From: Darksidea phi
Taxonomy: Eukaryota; Ascomycota; Dothideomycetes; Pleosporales; Lentitheciaceae
Reading direction: 5' to 3'
Assembly (NCBI GenBank): GCA_030770425.1
Contig: JASJFT010000017.1
Coordinates: 62,001-126,000 of the forward strand
DNA: 64,000 nt
The translations under genes were made by a program, and so were the position numbers. Numbering within the stretch: the stretch's first letter is position 1; every line of letters begins with the position of its first letter. Shown in pieces: positions 1-11,680 of the stretch. Under the pieces are notes generated by a model, which saw only the letters and a program-made list of their open reading frames with translations, made no database searches and was not told the DNA's origin.

Positions 1-2
1 AT

Positions 3-1656
3 CTACATGATCTCAGTCCAAAACCCCACAGCCCGCTCCGAGTAGGCAGCCTTATACGCATCTATAAGCGGCTTGTCCCACACAAGATCCGCCTCCAACG
101 GGTCCACAAACTTGGTCCGCTTGATTAATCCCCATTCGAAGAAGAGTACCGGCGCCACTAACACCATGTAGTATGTGAAGGTGTCGACTGCCCACCCGCT
201 AGGTAGGAAGACAGTGTAGCCATAGCAGGTGACAACGCAGGTAAGAAATACGAGAGGGATGTGTGTGCAGAGGGCTGGAAGCGGGCGAAGTAGGGCATAG
301 CGCTCCGATCGGTGCCTGATGCTTTGCAGGCCCGATAGAAGAAGATATATGTTACGCAAATGACCAGGTAATCGATGATTTGGGCGGCGATGATGATGTT
401 TGCGAACCATGTTAGCACCTTTGAGGCACCACTGCTCACATTGAGGAACGCCGAGAACGGGAACAGGATAGTGATGCAGAGACAATAGATCGGAACCTCG
501 GCTTTGGTGCACTTGGTCAGGAAGCGTGGCGCTTGACCGTCGATGGTGAGGCCGTAGAGCGGCCGTGTGCCGTAGTATGTGTATGCGTTTCCGGCGTAGA
601 AGATCGAGGTACAGAGCAGGGCGTTGGTAAGAGGCGGGAGATTTTGGACGCTCAAGTATCTCATCGCAATATCATATGACGATGCCGCCGCGGTCCCGCC
701 ACGATGGCTCTTCCCACTCAGAATATCTACCAAGGTCGTCTCATCGTACGGCACCACGATATCCACACATAGCGCACTGCTAATGGAAAAGAACACGAAG
801 CGAGCATATGTCGCTTTGAACGCATTCTTGAGGTATCGCCTGGATAGCCTGACTTCTCCCGCTACCATGGACACATATTCGGGACCAACGACGGTAAACG
901 CTGCACTCCACATAGCACCCGGGAAACCTTCAAACAGCTCAGGGTCTCCAGTCGTATTGTACGTTGCCCAAGCACCGGGTTTCGTCCAATATCGAAATCT
1001 GTATGCATCGTGTTTGGGGTTACCGCCAACCATAGTGGTGGAGGTAAAGGATAGCATAATCAGAATCAGGAAGGCCTCTCCAAGGGCGAGCCAGAATTCT
1101 GCTTCGCCATATTACTTTACTACAAAAGCGTTGACGACACTGGAGCCACGATTAGTGTCTACTATGGTGAGAAATAATATCCAGCACCTTACAAATAGTG
1201 GACAATGCAAGCGGCTACCACCGCAGCAACGGGATAAGCGGCGCCTCATGTAGGAAGAAGTTCCAGCCAACCATGAATCCAAATGATTCACCAACTCATC
1301 TACCCACCATGCGGATAAAGCCTCCCGTTACAGGCATATAACTTGACATCTCCGCTTGGCAGTTGTTGACCAAGCCGAGCATGCGCGAGTAGATGGTACA
1401 GGCGAGGAAACAGGCTTCAGGGGCCGCCTTTGATAAGACCGTTAGCAATACTAACAAATGTCGTCGTTCCGATTAAGCCGCCGGTAGCAATAAGTTTCAC
1501 TTGCCGATTCCCTAGATGCCGTTGGAGCTCGTCGGCATTGCCAATAGAGCCGGCGCGGGCGATGCTGTAGTCGGTGTTAACCTGGTAAAGGTCTTTGTAG
1601 AACGAGGGGGCATTGCTTAGCTTCTCGTGGTTGGGCAGCGTCTTAGTCTCCTCCAT
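3..1656 (-). pseudogene. Broken amino-acid permease (AAT/YAT family)
   Basis: Fragments in different frames together match a fungal plasma-membrane amino-acid permease. The N-terminus starts at ATG 1656 (MEETKTLPNHEKL) and includes a first membrane segment (IATGGLIGTTTFVSIANG). The middle block (about 1057 down to 270) carries TMVGGNPKHDAYRFRYW and ATDIAMRY-like permease signatures. The C-terminal block ends at the stop at position 3. Lesions seen: a frameshift near 1420 giving TGA at 1417-1419; TGA at 1296-1298 where the family usually has Trp; an apparent deletion near 1230 that joins the LIP and VAAVVAACIV segments, which are normally about 18-20 residues apart; TAA at 1112-1114; and a 1-bp frameshift near 265-275. 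None is explained by a plausible intron. Each fragment is well conserved, so inactivation looks recent. A few lesions could be sequencing errors, but five together argue for a real pseudogene. Confidence 0.85.
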
Positions 1657-2834
1657 TGTGGATGGAACGGGAAGCCGGTGGTGAAAGAGTTGGAGAGGAG
1701 TACGGAAAGCGCCTGGTAAAGCGGACCGGTTGTCCTTTTTATACCTAGTAATCGACGTAGCATCTCGAGCCCACCTTGATAACAATTCCTAGAACCTGTT
1801 TGGCACTTGTAGGGATCACTGCGGGGTATTGGATCTTGGGTTGGTTGTCTTCGGTCACGAACCATCTACATGCACCGGAAGCGTAATCTAGAGGTGGACT
1901 ATCACCTCGGGCTCGCATCCGCGGGCTTTTCGCATCTGTACAAGAACAAAAAACGCCCATGCGTCCATCTGGGCCTACTATGACGGTAGCTGCAGCGAAG
2001 ACACAGAGTTGGTAAACCTTGTCGACAGGTGTTCCCAGCCCTTATTGTTATCAACGAGAAGCTGTGCTTTATCTGAATTAGAGATGAACTAAGCAAAACT
2101 TAGCTGTAAGATACTGTTTGAGGCCAGAGCAAAACTGTGCGATCACCATATACATAGTGTGATATGTTTGCAGGGGGAAACATTCTCAAATCGTCACCCT
2201 ATAAGGCTGGTCTTGACGCTGGGGGTTCCGGGCCGTGCGTGACGTAGTTCATGTTACTTCCGCAGTGAAATTCAGCACTCTAAGCATAGGAGTTAGGGAA
2301 ATAAGCTAGCGGTAGGCTTGTTACTTTGTAAAATGGATGGAATCTAGATATGTTCTAGGTAGTTCTAGAGCATTGGTCAAGTAATGTGAGAACGTTCCCT
2401 GCAACCACAGTACACGTGGCTGACGGACAACTGGACTTACAACCCATCCTTGGATGCGTAGCCTGATTACCTTTAGGGGGTAATACTGCTGTGGCTGCTA
2501 TGCTGGATGCGCCTAACCGCGATAGGCTGAGATGAGAAACAAGCAGCTGCTACCGGTGGTAGTTAAGAGCTTCTGTTGCCGCCCCAATGGAGACAGGGGT
2601 GATACACTAAGCAAATCGTCCCATCGTCATCGACATGGACTTTGGGGCGGAATTGTAAATTTCAAAGTTCGACTTCTCAGTTCCCCCGTGTCAGAGGGCT
2701 TTTGATAGCTTCCAAGTTCCTCTGTTATTCGTCAACCTGCTAGTGCGTTGTGGCCTCTCCCCTTTTCACCTACCCATAAGCCTCCCATTCTTTCCATAAA
2801 TGTTCTTTCTCCTTCAGTTAAACCGGTACCACCA
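1657..2834. other. Intergenic, no gene seen
   Basis: Upstream of the permease relic and downstream of HIS6. Short open frames in several phases have no recognisable family content and no consistent splice joins. I see no RNA gene or repeat. Confidence 0.5.
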
Positions 2835-3759
2835 TCAGCTGAGGATCCCCTCTTGCTCCTTGTTCCACGTCACACAGTCCTCAAACCGGACACCAGATCC
2901 ACCAAAGATGTCAAGAGCACTGCCGATTGTAAGATCGACTTTCCCATTGCTGAGGTCTCTGACGAGCTTGAGATCTTCTAGGGAACAGCCGCCGCCGGCG
3001 TAGGTGACCGGTATGCTGCACCACTCTGCAAGCTTTGAGACGAGTTCGTGGTCGATACCGCGTTGGAGACCTTCGACGTCGGCGGCGTGGATGAGAAATT
3101 CGGAACAGTAAGGCTCGAGGAGCGATATGGACTCTATAGAATCGTAAGTCGTGCTGTATATGCTATTACAACTTAACAAATGATGAACTGACCCTGATTA
3201 AGCTCGAAATCGGTGATGGTCTGCCACTTGTTCATGGCAACAAACCATCTTCCGGACTTCTTTCGACACGAGAGATCGATTACAAGCTTGTCTTTGTCAC
3301 TGTCGAGGACGGCAAGGACTGCCTCGAGCCTGTCCATAGAGAACTTGGAGTCGGGGAAGAGATATGATGTGATGATCACCTACTACAGCTTCAATTAGCG
3401 TCTTACTCCTTATACCTACTAGCAGTTTGAGAGAATCTACTTATACGTTCACTCACCTTCGCTGCACCCTTCTCAATCCACTCCCGTGCATTCTTCTCCG
3501 TTATGCCACCACCAATCTGCATGCCTCCTCTCCATGCGCTCAATGCTTCTTTTGCCGCCTCCTCATTACCTGGTCCCAGCATGATTACATGTGCGCCTGC
3601 CAGTTTATGTCGGTTGTACAGATCTGCGTAGTATGCAGAGGGGTGCTCAGAAATCCAGTTCGTCTTGAGTGCGGAATCGGAAGTTGGGGAAAGCGTGCCG
3701 CCAACTATTTGCTTCACACTCCCGGCATGCAGGTCTATACAAGGCCGAAAACGGGTCAT
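2835..3759 (-). CDS. HIS6: HisA-type isomerase of histidine biosynthesis
   Basis: 1-(5-phosphoribosyl)-5-[(5-phosphoribosylamino)methylideneamino]imidazole-4-carboxamide isomerase, the fourth step of histidine synthesis, in the cytosol. Three exons: 3457-3759, 3193-3379 and 2835-3133. Donors are GTGAGT and GTCAGT; the joins keep frame and give 262 residues, close to the yeast enzyme (261). The (beta/alpha)8 barrel starts with RPCIDLHAG and VKQIVGG. The phosphate-binding QIGGGITE lies near residue 81-88, [12 protein letters not shown] follows in exon 3, and YAGGG plus [11 protein letters not shown] form the second phosphate site. It is divergent from the FAF1-like gene with 173 bp between start codons. 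Exon 1 ends in GAAKV and exon 2 begins V-I-I-T-S, matching the family without gaps. Confidence 0.95.
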
Positions 3760-3932
3760 TGTGGGTGTTGATGAACGGTCATGAAGACGTTGTGAAAGGT
3801 GCTAGATGGCGGGGGTGGGGGAGGGGGGTCGAAGATGCGGGAGCTTGGCGAAATCTTGGCACAAGGAATTTTGGAATCGAAGTCCACGACTTGTTCCTAC
3901 ACATTCCCGCGACGGCTACTCACACTCCTCAA
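3760..3932. promoter_or_regulatory. Shared promoter of HIS6 and FAF1-like gene
   Basis: Only 173 bp separate the two divergent start codons, so both promoters and 5' leaders must fit here. The stretch is G-rich around 3800-3840. No clear TATA box was seen. Confidence 0.6.
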
Positions 3933-4850
3933 ATGGCGCTTACACTCGGAAAAAGAAAGCGTGTCGCACGCGAAGAGCTTGAAAAGCCCTCGGGTTCACC
4001 ATCGCCTACTTCTGACTCTCAAAAATCTGACGGCGAAGATTTGCGAACTATCTTCCGACGAGCGTTCGAGGCGAAATTCAAACCCATTGAGATCGCACCC
4101 GTGAACAAGAACCCTGCACAGGTAGAGATGGAAGTAGAAGAGGAGGAGGAGGATTCGGACTGGTCGGGCATAAGCTCGGCGGACGACGGCGGTGTTGAGG
4201 TTGTGGAGTATGCGGGCACACTGCGGGAAGATGATAAAGCGTCAAAAGCGGATTTGAGAGCATTTATGGTATTTAGACCATCCCTTGACCCCAAACATGT
4301 GTTTTCTAAAAACCCGCAGTCCTCAAAACCACCCATATCATCTATCTCCACCACCTCAGACCCCGCCACAAAACCCACAAAGTCTGAAGACGACCCTCTG
4401 GAAGTCTCCCACCTGAAGAACGATCTCGAACTACAATCCCTCCTCCGCGAGTCGACGCTCCTCTCCACCCATGCGCCAACATATTCAACACGCACCTCCA
4501 CCGCCCCCACCCGCGACAAACTGACAGACCTACACATGCAATCGCTCGGCGCAAAATCTTCCATCTTTGCCCAGAAGAAGATGCCCATGTCCCATCGGAA
4601 GGGCATAGTTGCGAAGGGGAAGCTGAGGGAAGGCAAGAGACGGACTGAGGCGAAGGAAAATGGTATTGTGTTGGAGAGGGAGCGGAAGGAACGAAAGGTG
4701 GTTGGGAAGAGGGAGAGAGGCATCGGGGGTCCGAGTGTTGGAAAGTTTAAGGGCGGCACTTTGACATTGAGTCGGAAGGATGTAGCGAGTATTACAAGGG
4801 ATGGTGGCGGCGCGAGGGGAAAGAGCAAGGGAAAAAGAGGAAGGCGGTAG
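3933..4850 (+). CDS. FAF1: FAF1/C1orf131-like ribosome-biogenesis protein
   Basis: Single-exon protein of 305 residues from ATG 3933. The open frame extends further upstream, but that part overlaps HIS6 exon 1 on the other strand, so the internal ATG (MALTLGKRKRV) is preferred. The N-terminal half is acidic and low complexity (EVEEEEEDSDWSG). The C-terminal half is very basic and holds the DUF4602-type core: KLTDLHMQSLGAKSS, then GIGGPSVGKFKGG and LTLSRKDVASI. Yeast Faf1 and human C1orf131 carry this domain and act in the small-subunit processome during early 40S assembly in the nucleolus. The ending GKSKGKRGRR could serve as a nuclear/nucleolar signal (inference). Assignment rests on the GPSVGKFKGG motif, length and composition. 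Confidence 0.75.
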   Translation: MALTLGKRKRVAREELEKPSGSPSPTSDSQKSDGEDLRTIFRRAFEAKFKPIEIAPVNKNPAQVEMEVEEEEEDSDWSGISSADDGGVEVVEYAGTLREDDKASKADLRAFMVFRPSLDPKHVFSKNPQSSKPPISSISTTSDPATKPTKSEDDPLEVSHLKNDLELQSLLRESTLLSTHAPTYSTRTSTAPTRDKLTDLHMQSLGAKSSIFAQKKMPMSHRKGIVAKGKLREGKRRTEAKENGIVLERERKERKVVGKRERGIGGPSVGKFKGGTLTLSRKDVASITRDGGGARGKSKGKRGRR

Positions 4851-5417
4851 GTGGATGCAAGTCCCCCCGTCGGTAGTACTGAATACCCACAATTGTGATA
4901 CTTTAGCTTACACCCGAAGATGGCTCTCAATTTCAATGGCATCCTCCTAGAGTGAAGCACACCTTCCATGTCGTAGAATGGCCCATCGACTCTATTCGAA
5001 ATGAAAAACACCTATGCGATATATCAAGAGCGTCGTTCACTGCACTAGATGGAGAGGTCCGAAGCATCGGAGACGGACAATGAGTTTGCGGAGAGCCTGC
5101 TTCCGAGACGCCTACAGGGTCCAATATCAGCCATATTAAGCCGGAAGTTGAACAGAAAATCTGAGTCTACCTTCGAAAGGGATATCGGACTTTTTTTTCT
5201 ACAAAAGAGAGAGAAATTGGCACGCAAAAGTAAAAGGGGGGGGCAGTTTTGGTGAAAGAGAGTTTTGACATTGTAAAGCTATAGACAAGAAGCAGAAGAT
5301 AGCGATAGCTTTTTGGCTCTCATCTTCCAATGTATCCACCAGCTACATCCCCTATCTTATCAACCCCGCCATCTATGTACAGCAATCCTAAATTTTCTTC
5401 TCAGTGTAGCGAGCCGC
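4851..5417. other. Intergenic between convergent genes
   Basis: Lies between the 3' ends of the FAF1-like gene and the GH6 gene. It contains a T8 run near 5190 and a G7 run near 5236. No coding or RNA feature seen. Confidence 0.5.
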
Positions 5418-6760
5418 TTAGAAAGCTGGCTTAGCGTTCTTGACGAGCATTTCAAAGTACGCCTGGTTCCATTGACCAGCCTCAGGAGCGGGCTTGAAGG
5501 CATCTTCCTTACCACAGAAGCTGTCATAACGGGTAGCACTAGTATCAGAGGTACCATCAGACTCGCCACCGGGCTTGACCCAGACGAAAGCATCGGCGTA
5601 CGAAGAGCCAGTGGTGCCGGTAGGGCGGACACCGAAACCGGCGCCGTTGACGTTACACCAGTCACCCCACTGCTTACGGAGACCAGTAACAGCATTGCGG
5701 CCAGTATCGACGATAGCCTGACCGGGCATACCGGCGGCTTTGAGGAGCGGGCCAAAGGTCTCGACGTACAGCTTCTCGTTCTGGCACTTGTTCCACTGGG
5801 CATCCGTGGCCTTGGAGAACTCTCCTGGTGACAGATCCCAGGCGTTCCAGCCGGCGACGTTGGTGCTGACACCGCGGAGTTGCTTAGGGGAGCCGGCCTT
5901 CTTGTACACATCGGCGAGTTCCTTGGCCCCGGGCTCTGTGGTACGTTAGTACTGCGTGAGTAAGCGGGGATGAGAGAGACGTACTGAGGTTGTCGTTCCA
6001 GCCGAGCCAGCCTCCGTGACCGGCATCCATGTACATGATGATATTGGGCAAGTTAAGGTTCTTAAGAGCATACGCAACACCCTCACGGTAACCGGAAGCA
6101 GAGTCCTTGCAGGTCTGCAGGTCCCCGTTGGTGACAAGGTTGGGTAGGGAATCGGGTTCGATGACAAGGGCGATAGCAGTGTTGGGGTACTTCTTGAAGA
6201 TGGCAACAATGGCTGGTACGAGTCAGTTCCAAGCGTCTCTTAGATGAAACGACGTGGTTGAATGCTTACGATCAATGTACTCGCTCTTGTAGGTGGCGAT
6301 ATCACCGGCAGCGAGTTCACCATTGGATGCCTTGGCGGCGCAGTCACGGCCAGGAAGGTCGTAGATGACGAAGGCGGCGAGCTGATCGCAAGGAACGTCC
6401 TTCAGGTTGTCCTCGATAACGGAGATGCGGGCACGAGTGTCGCTACATTGAGTCAGCTTTTGGCATTAAAGACATCTACTGGAATACTTACATCCATAAG
6501 AAGGTACCGACATCACCAACCTTGGCGGCCGCAGAAGCCAAGGAGCTGTCAGAGATCGCGGCGACGGCAGCATTAACCTCTTTCTTGTACTCCTTGTTGG
6601 CATAGACCTTGCGAGTGAAGGGGTTGCCAGAGAGGGTAACAGGAGTAGCACAAGCGGCGGCAGCAGCGCGAGCAGTAATGGGACCATCCTCGACGGGGGA
6701 GGGGGCGGCGAACACACCGGTGGCGGCGGTTGCCAGCAAGGCAGTGTAGAGACCCTTCAT
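5418..6760 (-). CDS. Secreted GH6 cellulase (cellobiohydrolase II type)
   Basis: Inverting glycoside hydrolase family 6 enzyme cleaving beta-1,4-glucan in the extracellular space. Four exons: 6492-6760, 6270-6442, 5985-6212, 5418-5935, giving 395 residues. All three introns are GT..AG and restore family motifs across the joins (FLWIDTRAR; EYIDPIVAIF; NDNLKPGAKEL). A signal peptide is clear (MKGLYTALLATAATGVFAA). There is no CBM1 or Ser/Thr linker, so it is a bare catalytic domain. The Asp of WIDTR and of YDLPGRDCAAKASNGE correspond to the two catalytic-site acids of Cel6A; VIEPDSLPNLVTN, MYMDAGHGGWLGW and FVWVKPGGESDGTSD are also present. The position occupied by Cys in Trichoderma Cel6A (GGECDG) is Ser here. 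Whether it acts as exo- or endo-enzyme depends on active-site loops not judged here. Confidence 0.95.
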
Positions 6761-9335
6761 GATGCCGAGTGATGAGCGACTTCTTGGAGGTGTCGAGCGA
6801 AAGTTCTTGGGGACAGCAAAGGCTCTTATATTGACGGTGGGGCATGGCTAGACTCCTTGGTGCGTGTAAGGCTCTTTGCTGCAAATGGTGGTCGATCTCA
6901 TCAGGAAGCAGGGCCGTAAACTGCGGCAGGGAATGTGCTCATGGGCCTGTGCCCTTTAGCGCCGGCATGATGAGGCTTAGATGATAATCGAATAATGAGT
7001 GGTATGGGTATCTACAACAGCAGGGTCCACAGTCCAACGGTGTCAAGTGATTGAGTGGCTCAAAGCCGAGCTGGAATGGTCGCCGATCCGAAAACTTCCG
7101 TTACTTGCTCCATCTGCTGCACTTCTAACTCTTCAAGAACATTGCGTTACCGCGCAAGGAGAGCGCAGCGGCAAGCAAATAATTACGGTTGAACACCAGC
7201 CCAGCAGTACTCTAGGTGAAGTGGATGGCGTGGTTATGCTCGTAGGGTGTTTTACATCGTGCTGAACAACCCCCATGCGCCCACCCCGCCCACCATTCCG
7301 ATTCCCAGATTCTCCAGCGCATCGTAATATCGCGGATGGGGTGCGTTGTGGCGAACCGATTATTACTACCGAATGTCAGCCAGCGGTACTACAGATTAAG
7401 TAGACTGCTTGGTCATGAGCGGAAAGTGTTTTGCTCTGATCCATACAGCCAAGGGTTGTGTTTGGCTGGGAAAACTGTTTTGTGAGGGTAAATAGATGAC
7501 GGCCAACCTGAGACACCCTGTAGCCCCGCAAACATTCGCCCCTCGAGCCCCCCTACCCCGCGATTTCCAAGGCAAGGCAAGCACCCTTGTCATAGATCTG
7601 GCATATAGCGTCCACGAGGTCGTGCAAATACGAACAAAAGTTCCAGAACCAAAAAAATTCAGTTGCAATACTCATTGTCAACGTGAGAATAACGAATACA
7701 AGAAGGCCTTCATGACCAACTTACTTCAATAATGGGGAGCGCAGATTGTTTCCATTGGGAACGAAACCGCGCTGCTTCTCCCGTCATGCTCCGAGACGAA
7801 ATCCCCTAGCGCTACTCAACTCATAGAATGCGAGCTCATATGGCGTATTGGCGTTTGTTATCACTTCAATAGCGAAAAGAAGACCCAATACTCTCCATTG
7901 CCGCGCAATATCGCTCTGCAAATTGTGGATTCGGAAACAAGCCGTGGAAAAGCAAGTAGTAGCCAGATGCCCGGCCCCGGTCCCCGGTAAGCAAGACTTC
8001 TGGAAAGCGAATCGAACACATGATGGTCGTCACATATTAGAGCGGACCCTGGAGGCTCTGCCTATATGAAATTACCTCAAACGCCGCCCCACACCTGACC
8101 AAGCTAGTGGTATGCGTCCATCACCTCAAGCCTCGGGTAGGCGACAAAGCTTCTATAGTGCTTGGTAGGCTGGGCATAGAACAAGTAGCGCCAAGGCTGA
8201 AGCAACAGGCTTCTGGAAGATGGAGGAAGGCTTTTCAGAAGTGCTTGAATCAAAGGCACGGGTACCTGGACGATCGTGATAAGACAACAGCGAAGTCGGA
8301 TACTCCATGATTTGCGTGGCGCATACTGTGCTGCGATTGGTCAACCCATGCAAGGGTCTTCGCAGGGTGCCCAAATTCCTGTCTTCTCTAGAGGATCGAA
8401 TCGGGTTTCTCAACTTGGAGGGTAAGCCTACGGACTTGTTGCCGGAGTAGAGCTTCGTGCTAGAGACAGTACTGCCGAACATATCGAAGGATTTGGAAGC
8501 TCAATGCGATCGCCAGACGGTAGCCTAGACCATGGTAACTAGAGGGTCGATGGCGTGATTATCATAATGGTGGATGAATGTCAGTGGTTGAGTAGAGTGC
8601 CCCGTTTGATGTATGCATAGGCTTTAATTTAGAGTTCTCGCGTGACCACCTTAGCTCCTTTTCCAACTCTCAAAGAGGGAAGGCGCCCGGCGTATCATTT
8701 GCTTGTCCTGCTTCGCCAAACATTTACACTTGTAGGTGGGTCAGAAGGGAAAGCTTGATTCAGCAACGTGTAGAAAGCTCAACTACTAACAGCACAGAGA
8801 GTACGTGCAAAACGAATCATGGATATGAATCGTTCGCCAGGTACGTAGCTTCGGGCGGCAGCGCCATGAATCTTTCCTAAAGTGCTGTTTGGATAAAGTA
8901 AGATCCGCGTGCTGATATGTCATACAACCGCTTTTATATTAGGGCACTTCAATGCTGTAGTGGCGAGTGGATTGGCAACCGAGAGACGCGAGGCCTCGTC
9001 AGTCTAGCGCGTGATGAAACACTTATAGCAAACGACCTCCATACTGCATTGAGGCTGGGCGACCAAAGGATACGAGTGCCAAAATTGTTGACGCACGTTA
9101 GTAAATTGTGCTCGCCGCTCACGTCGGAGCCAACTGCCTCCGTCCCCGAAGCCGTTGCAAACTAGAATTCCATTGCAGTTGTTTGCATTCGCTCTACTTA
9201 CACAGCAGACGTAGTTCCTACATTTCGGTTTATGGGTAATCCACGCGCCTTACAACGCCAGTACCTGCGAAAATGCGACGACCCATGATATCTTCGTAGG
9301 ACCCCCTTGAAACGCCGAAGATTCCCTGCCCAAAT
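6761..9335. other. Long intergenic region, no gene seen
   Basis: About 2.6 kb between the start of the GH6 gene and the end of NHX1. Open frames are short, mutually overlapping and of shadow-like composition. I could not assemble a spliced gene with family motifs. The part next to 6760 must contain the cellulase promoter. No tRNA or repeat was recognised. Confidence 0.5.
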
Positions 9336-11680
9336 TCAAACATTGCTCGGCCCCGACCCTTTCCCTGGATCCAATAGAAGATGCGGCTTCAGAAAGCCAT
9401 CATCAATCTGCTTGAACGCATTCGCAGGGTCTTGCGAAATATCGGATATAAGCTGCTTGACGGCGCCAGTTGCGGTCGCCACTCTCGAAGGTTCGCCACC
9501 GCTGCTCCCTGCAGCTCTGCCACCCGATGTGGGGTATGGAGATGATTCCGCAGGAAAACCCAGTGGTGAGGGCATGCGGTTGGGCGATCGTCGGGCGTTT
9601 GGAGGGAGATCGAGATCGGTATCATCCTCATCGTTACTGCCACTGTCCGCAGGGCTGAGTAGGCTTTGGTCAGCGCCATCTGGATGCCTCGGTCGACTCG
9701 AGTTTCTCCTGTTAGCTAACGCGTTTGGTCGCGACGGTGGACTGTGTCTGTTGCCGCTGGAGTAAGCGCCATCTTGTCGGTTAACGTTGGACAGCGCAAG
9801 GCCGTTTTGGCTGGCGCGTGGCGTATGGCCGAATCCTTGGCCCTTGTTACGTGTGTAGGTTCCCCCATTCACCACTTCGATGTCGAACTCATCATCAGAG
9901 TCAATCTCTTCTACCACGCCTGTCCGGATACCCATGATCTCTAGCATGCGTGCCGTAGTGCCGCCGAAGATGATGACAGTCAAGACAACGACGACCAATA
10001 CAGTAGCACGCAGGGTGTCGCCGTTGTTGCCTGATAGCCCTGCAGCAAGCGCGACACCGACGGCTCCTCGGAGCCCTGCCCAGTAGATCATGGCCTGGTA
10101 TGAGTAGGGAAGTTCTTCGCCGGCATCCTGTGCACCGCGACGCTGATTTCGATACCGGATGATGGCGTTAATCATCCGTGACAGAGGAAACACAGCGCAC
10201 CATCGAGCGGCGCATATACCGGCTACAGTGATGAGAATAAAAAGCGGCTTGTACTCTAACTTCTCGTCGGTGAAAAGGGATAGCCCTAGGTAGATGAAGA
10301 TGAAATTCTCAGACAACTGGGCAGTAACCTGGAACACGAATTTCGTCGTCAATTGGGTGCGTCGAGACATGTTGAGGTAGGCATAGTGCTTCATGCATAT
10401 GCCGCAGAACAGGAGCGACACAATACCTGCAAGCGGTTAGCAAGTACTGCAGGATTCATGCATGGATACTTACCGGACATATGAATCGCATTCGACATGA
10501 AATAGGTGAGATACGCAATAAGGATGATCAAGCAACTCTCCGTCTTCGGGAAGCGACGGACATAGGTGAATTTGAGCATCAGGGATGCAGCAATGCCAAC
10601 CATGACGCCGATAAACATACTTCCGAAGAACACGCCGAAAAAAATCCCTACGGCCTCAAACAGGCTCAAGATGCCGAGCGACTCTGCTCCTTCTTTGTTG
10701 TATTTCTGCGCTGTCTCGAACAAGACGATAGCGACAGCATCATTCAGGATAGACTCGCCGAAGATAATGGTGTAGAGCTTTGGTTCCACCTTGTAGGTGT
10801 TAAAGATGGCGAGAATGGTCACAGGATCGGTGGCGGAGAGTGTTGCGCCAATAGACATGGCCTCCACGAAGTTGATTTTGAAACCATCGAGAGGTATCCT
10901 GGTCCACAGGAACAGTATGAAACCTAAAACGACGGCGGATATGAGGGTTCCGGCGAAGGCGAATGTAAGAATAGTACCTATATGGCGGAAGAAGTTCCCC
11001 TATGTTTGTTAACTACCCATTTTTTTGGTTTCTGGTGTTAAAGATTACCTGATGTAGCTCATACCCAGAAGACAGGATGATAGGCGGTAGTAATAGATTG
11101 AAGAACATCTGGTAGTCGAAGCTTACGACATCTCGGACTGAGGCTACCGCTGTTAACCGCAAGATTAAGCCAACGACCATACCTGTATGCCGTTAGTGGG
11201 TTGATTCGGCAAGAATCACTCTATGCCCATTGCACTGGGCCCGCAGGCGAGCGTGTCCATCAATATAACACACGGCGCATTCGGGATGCGGGATTCCAAG
11301 CTGACATCGGATACAGCATAATTTGGACCGTGTTTCCCAACGTACCAGCGAATATGGATAACACAGTCTCATGGACGGCTTGTATTTTGCGTGTTTGTAG
11401 GATGTAGCTCGTGAATAAGGCGACGATAAGCAGGATGATGAGGATGGATAGCGCCCATGATGTGAATATCTCCTTCTGTCCTGCCTCGGGTTCCTCTATC
11501 GGCGCGTTAGAGTCGGGACGGGGCTTTGTGGCAGGGCGGTAGACTGACCATCGGGGTCCGCGTCTGTTGCTTCTCTTTCTAGAGGTTTGATGTCAGTACG
11601 TTTGCTTAGAATCGGACATTTTGGTAGGCCAGGCTCGTACTCAAAATCTCGGTGATGGCCCACCCAAGTGCGGATGCCAT
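9336..11680 (-). CDS. NHX1: Endosomal/vacuolar Na+(K+)/H+ exchanger
   Basis: CPA1-family cation/proton antiporter of late endosome/vacuole, setting lumenal pH and ion content. Proposed exons: 11641-11680, 11346-11543, 11049-11182, 10474-10999, 9336-10426, giving 662 residues. Exons 2-5 are well supported: KEIFTSWALSILILL, then LLLPPIILSSGYELHQ, SATDPVTILAIF, the transport motif GESILNDAVAIVLFE, and GLRGAVGVALAAGL. A long cytosolic tail (about 230 residues, Ser/Pro/Asn-rich, acidic DSNDEDDTDLD) follows the last membrane segment. The first exon (MASALGWAITEIL) is inferred: it gives a hydrophobic leader and correct phase, but a longer first exon starting near 11843 is an alternative. It is divergent from the SLC45-like transporter. 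Confidence 0.93.

Noticed and set aside
4019..5011. 330-codon minus-strand ORF opposite the FAF1-like gene
   Set aside because: Ser/Phe-rich antisense of a Lys/Glu/Asp-rich coding region, a common shadow; no domain.
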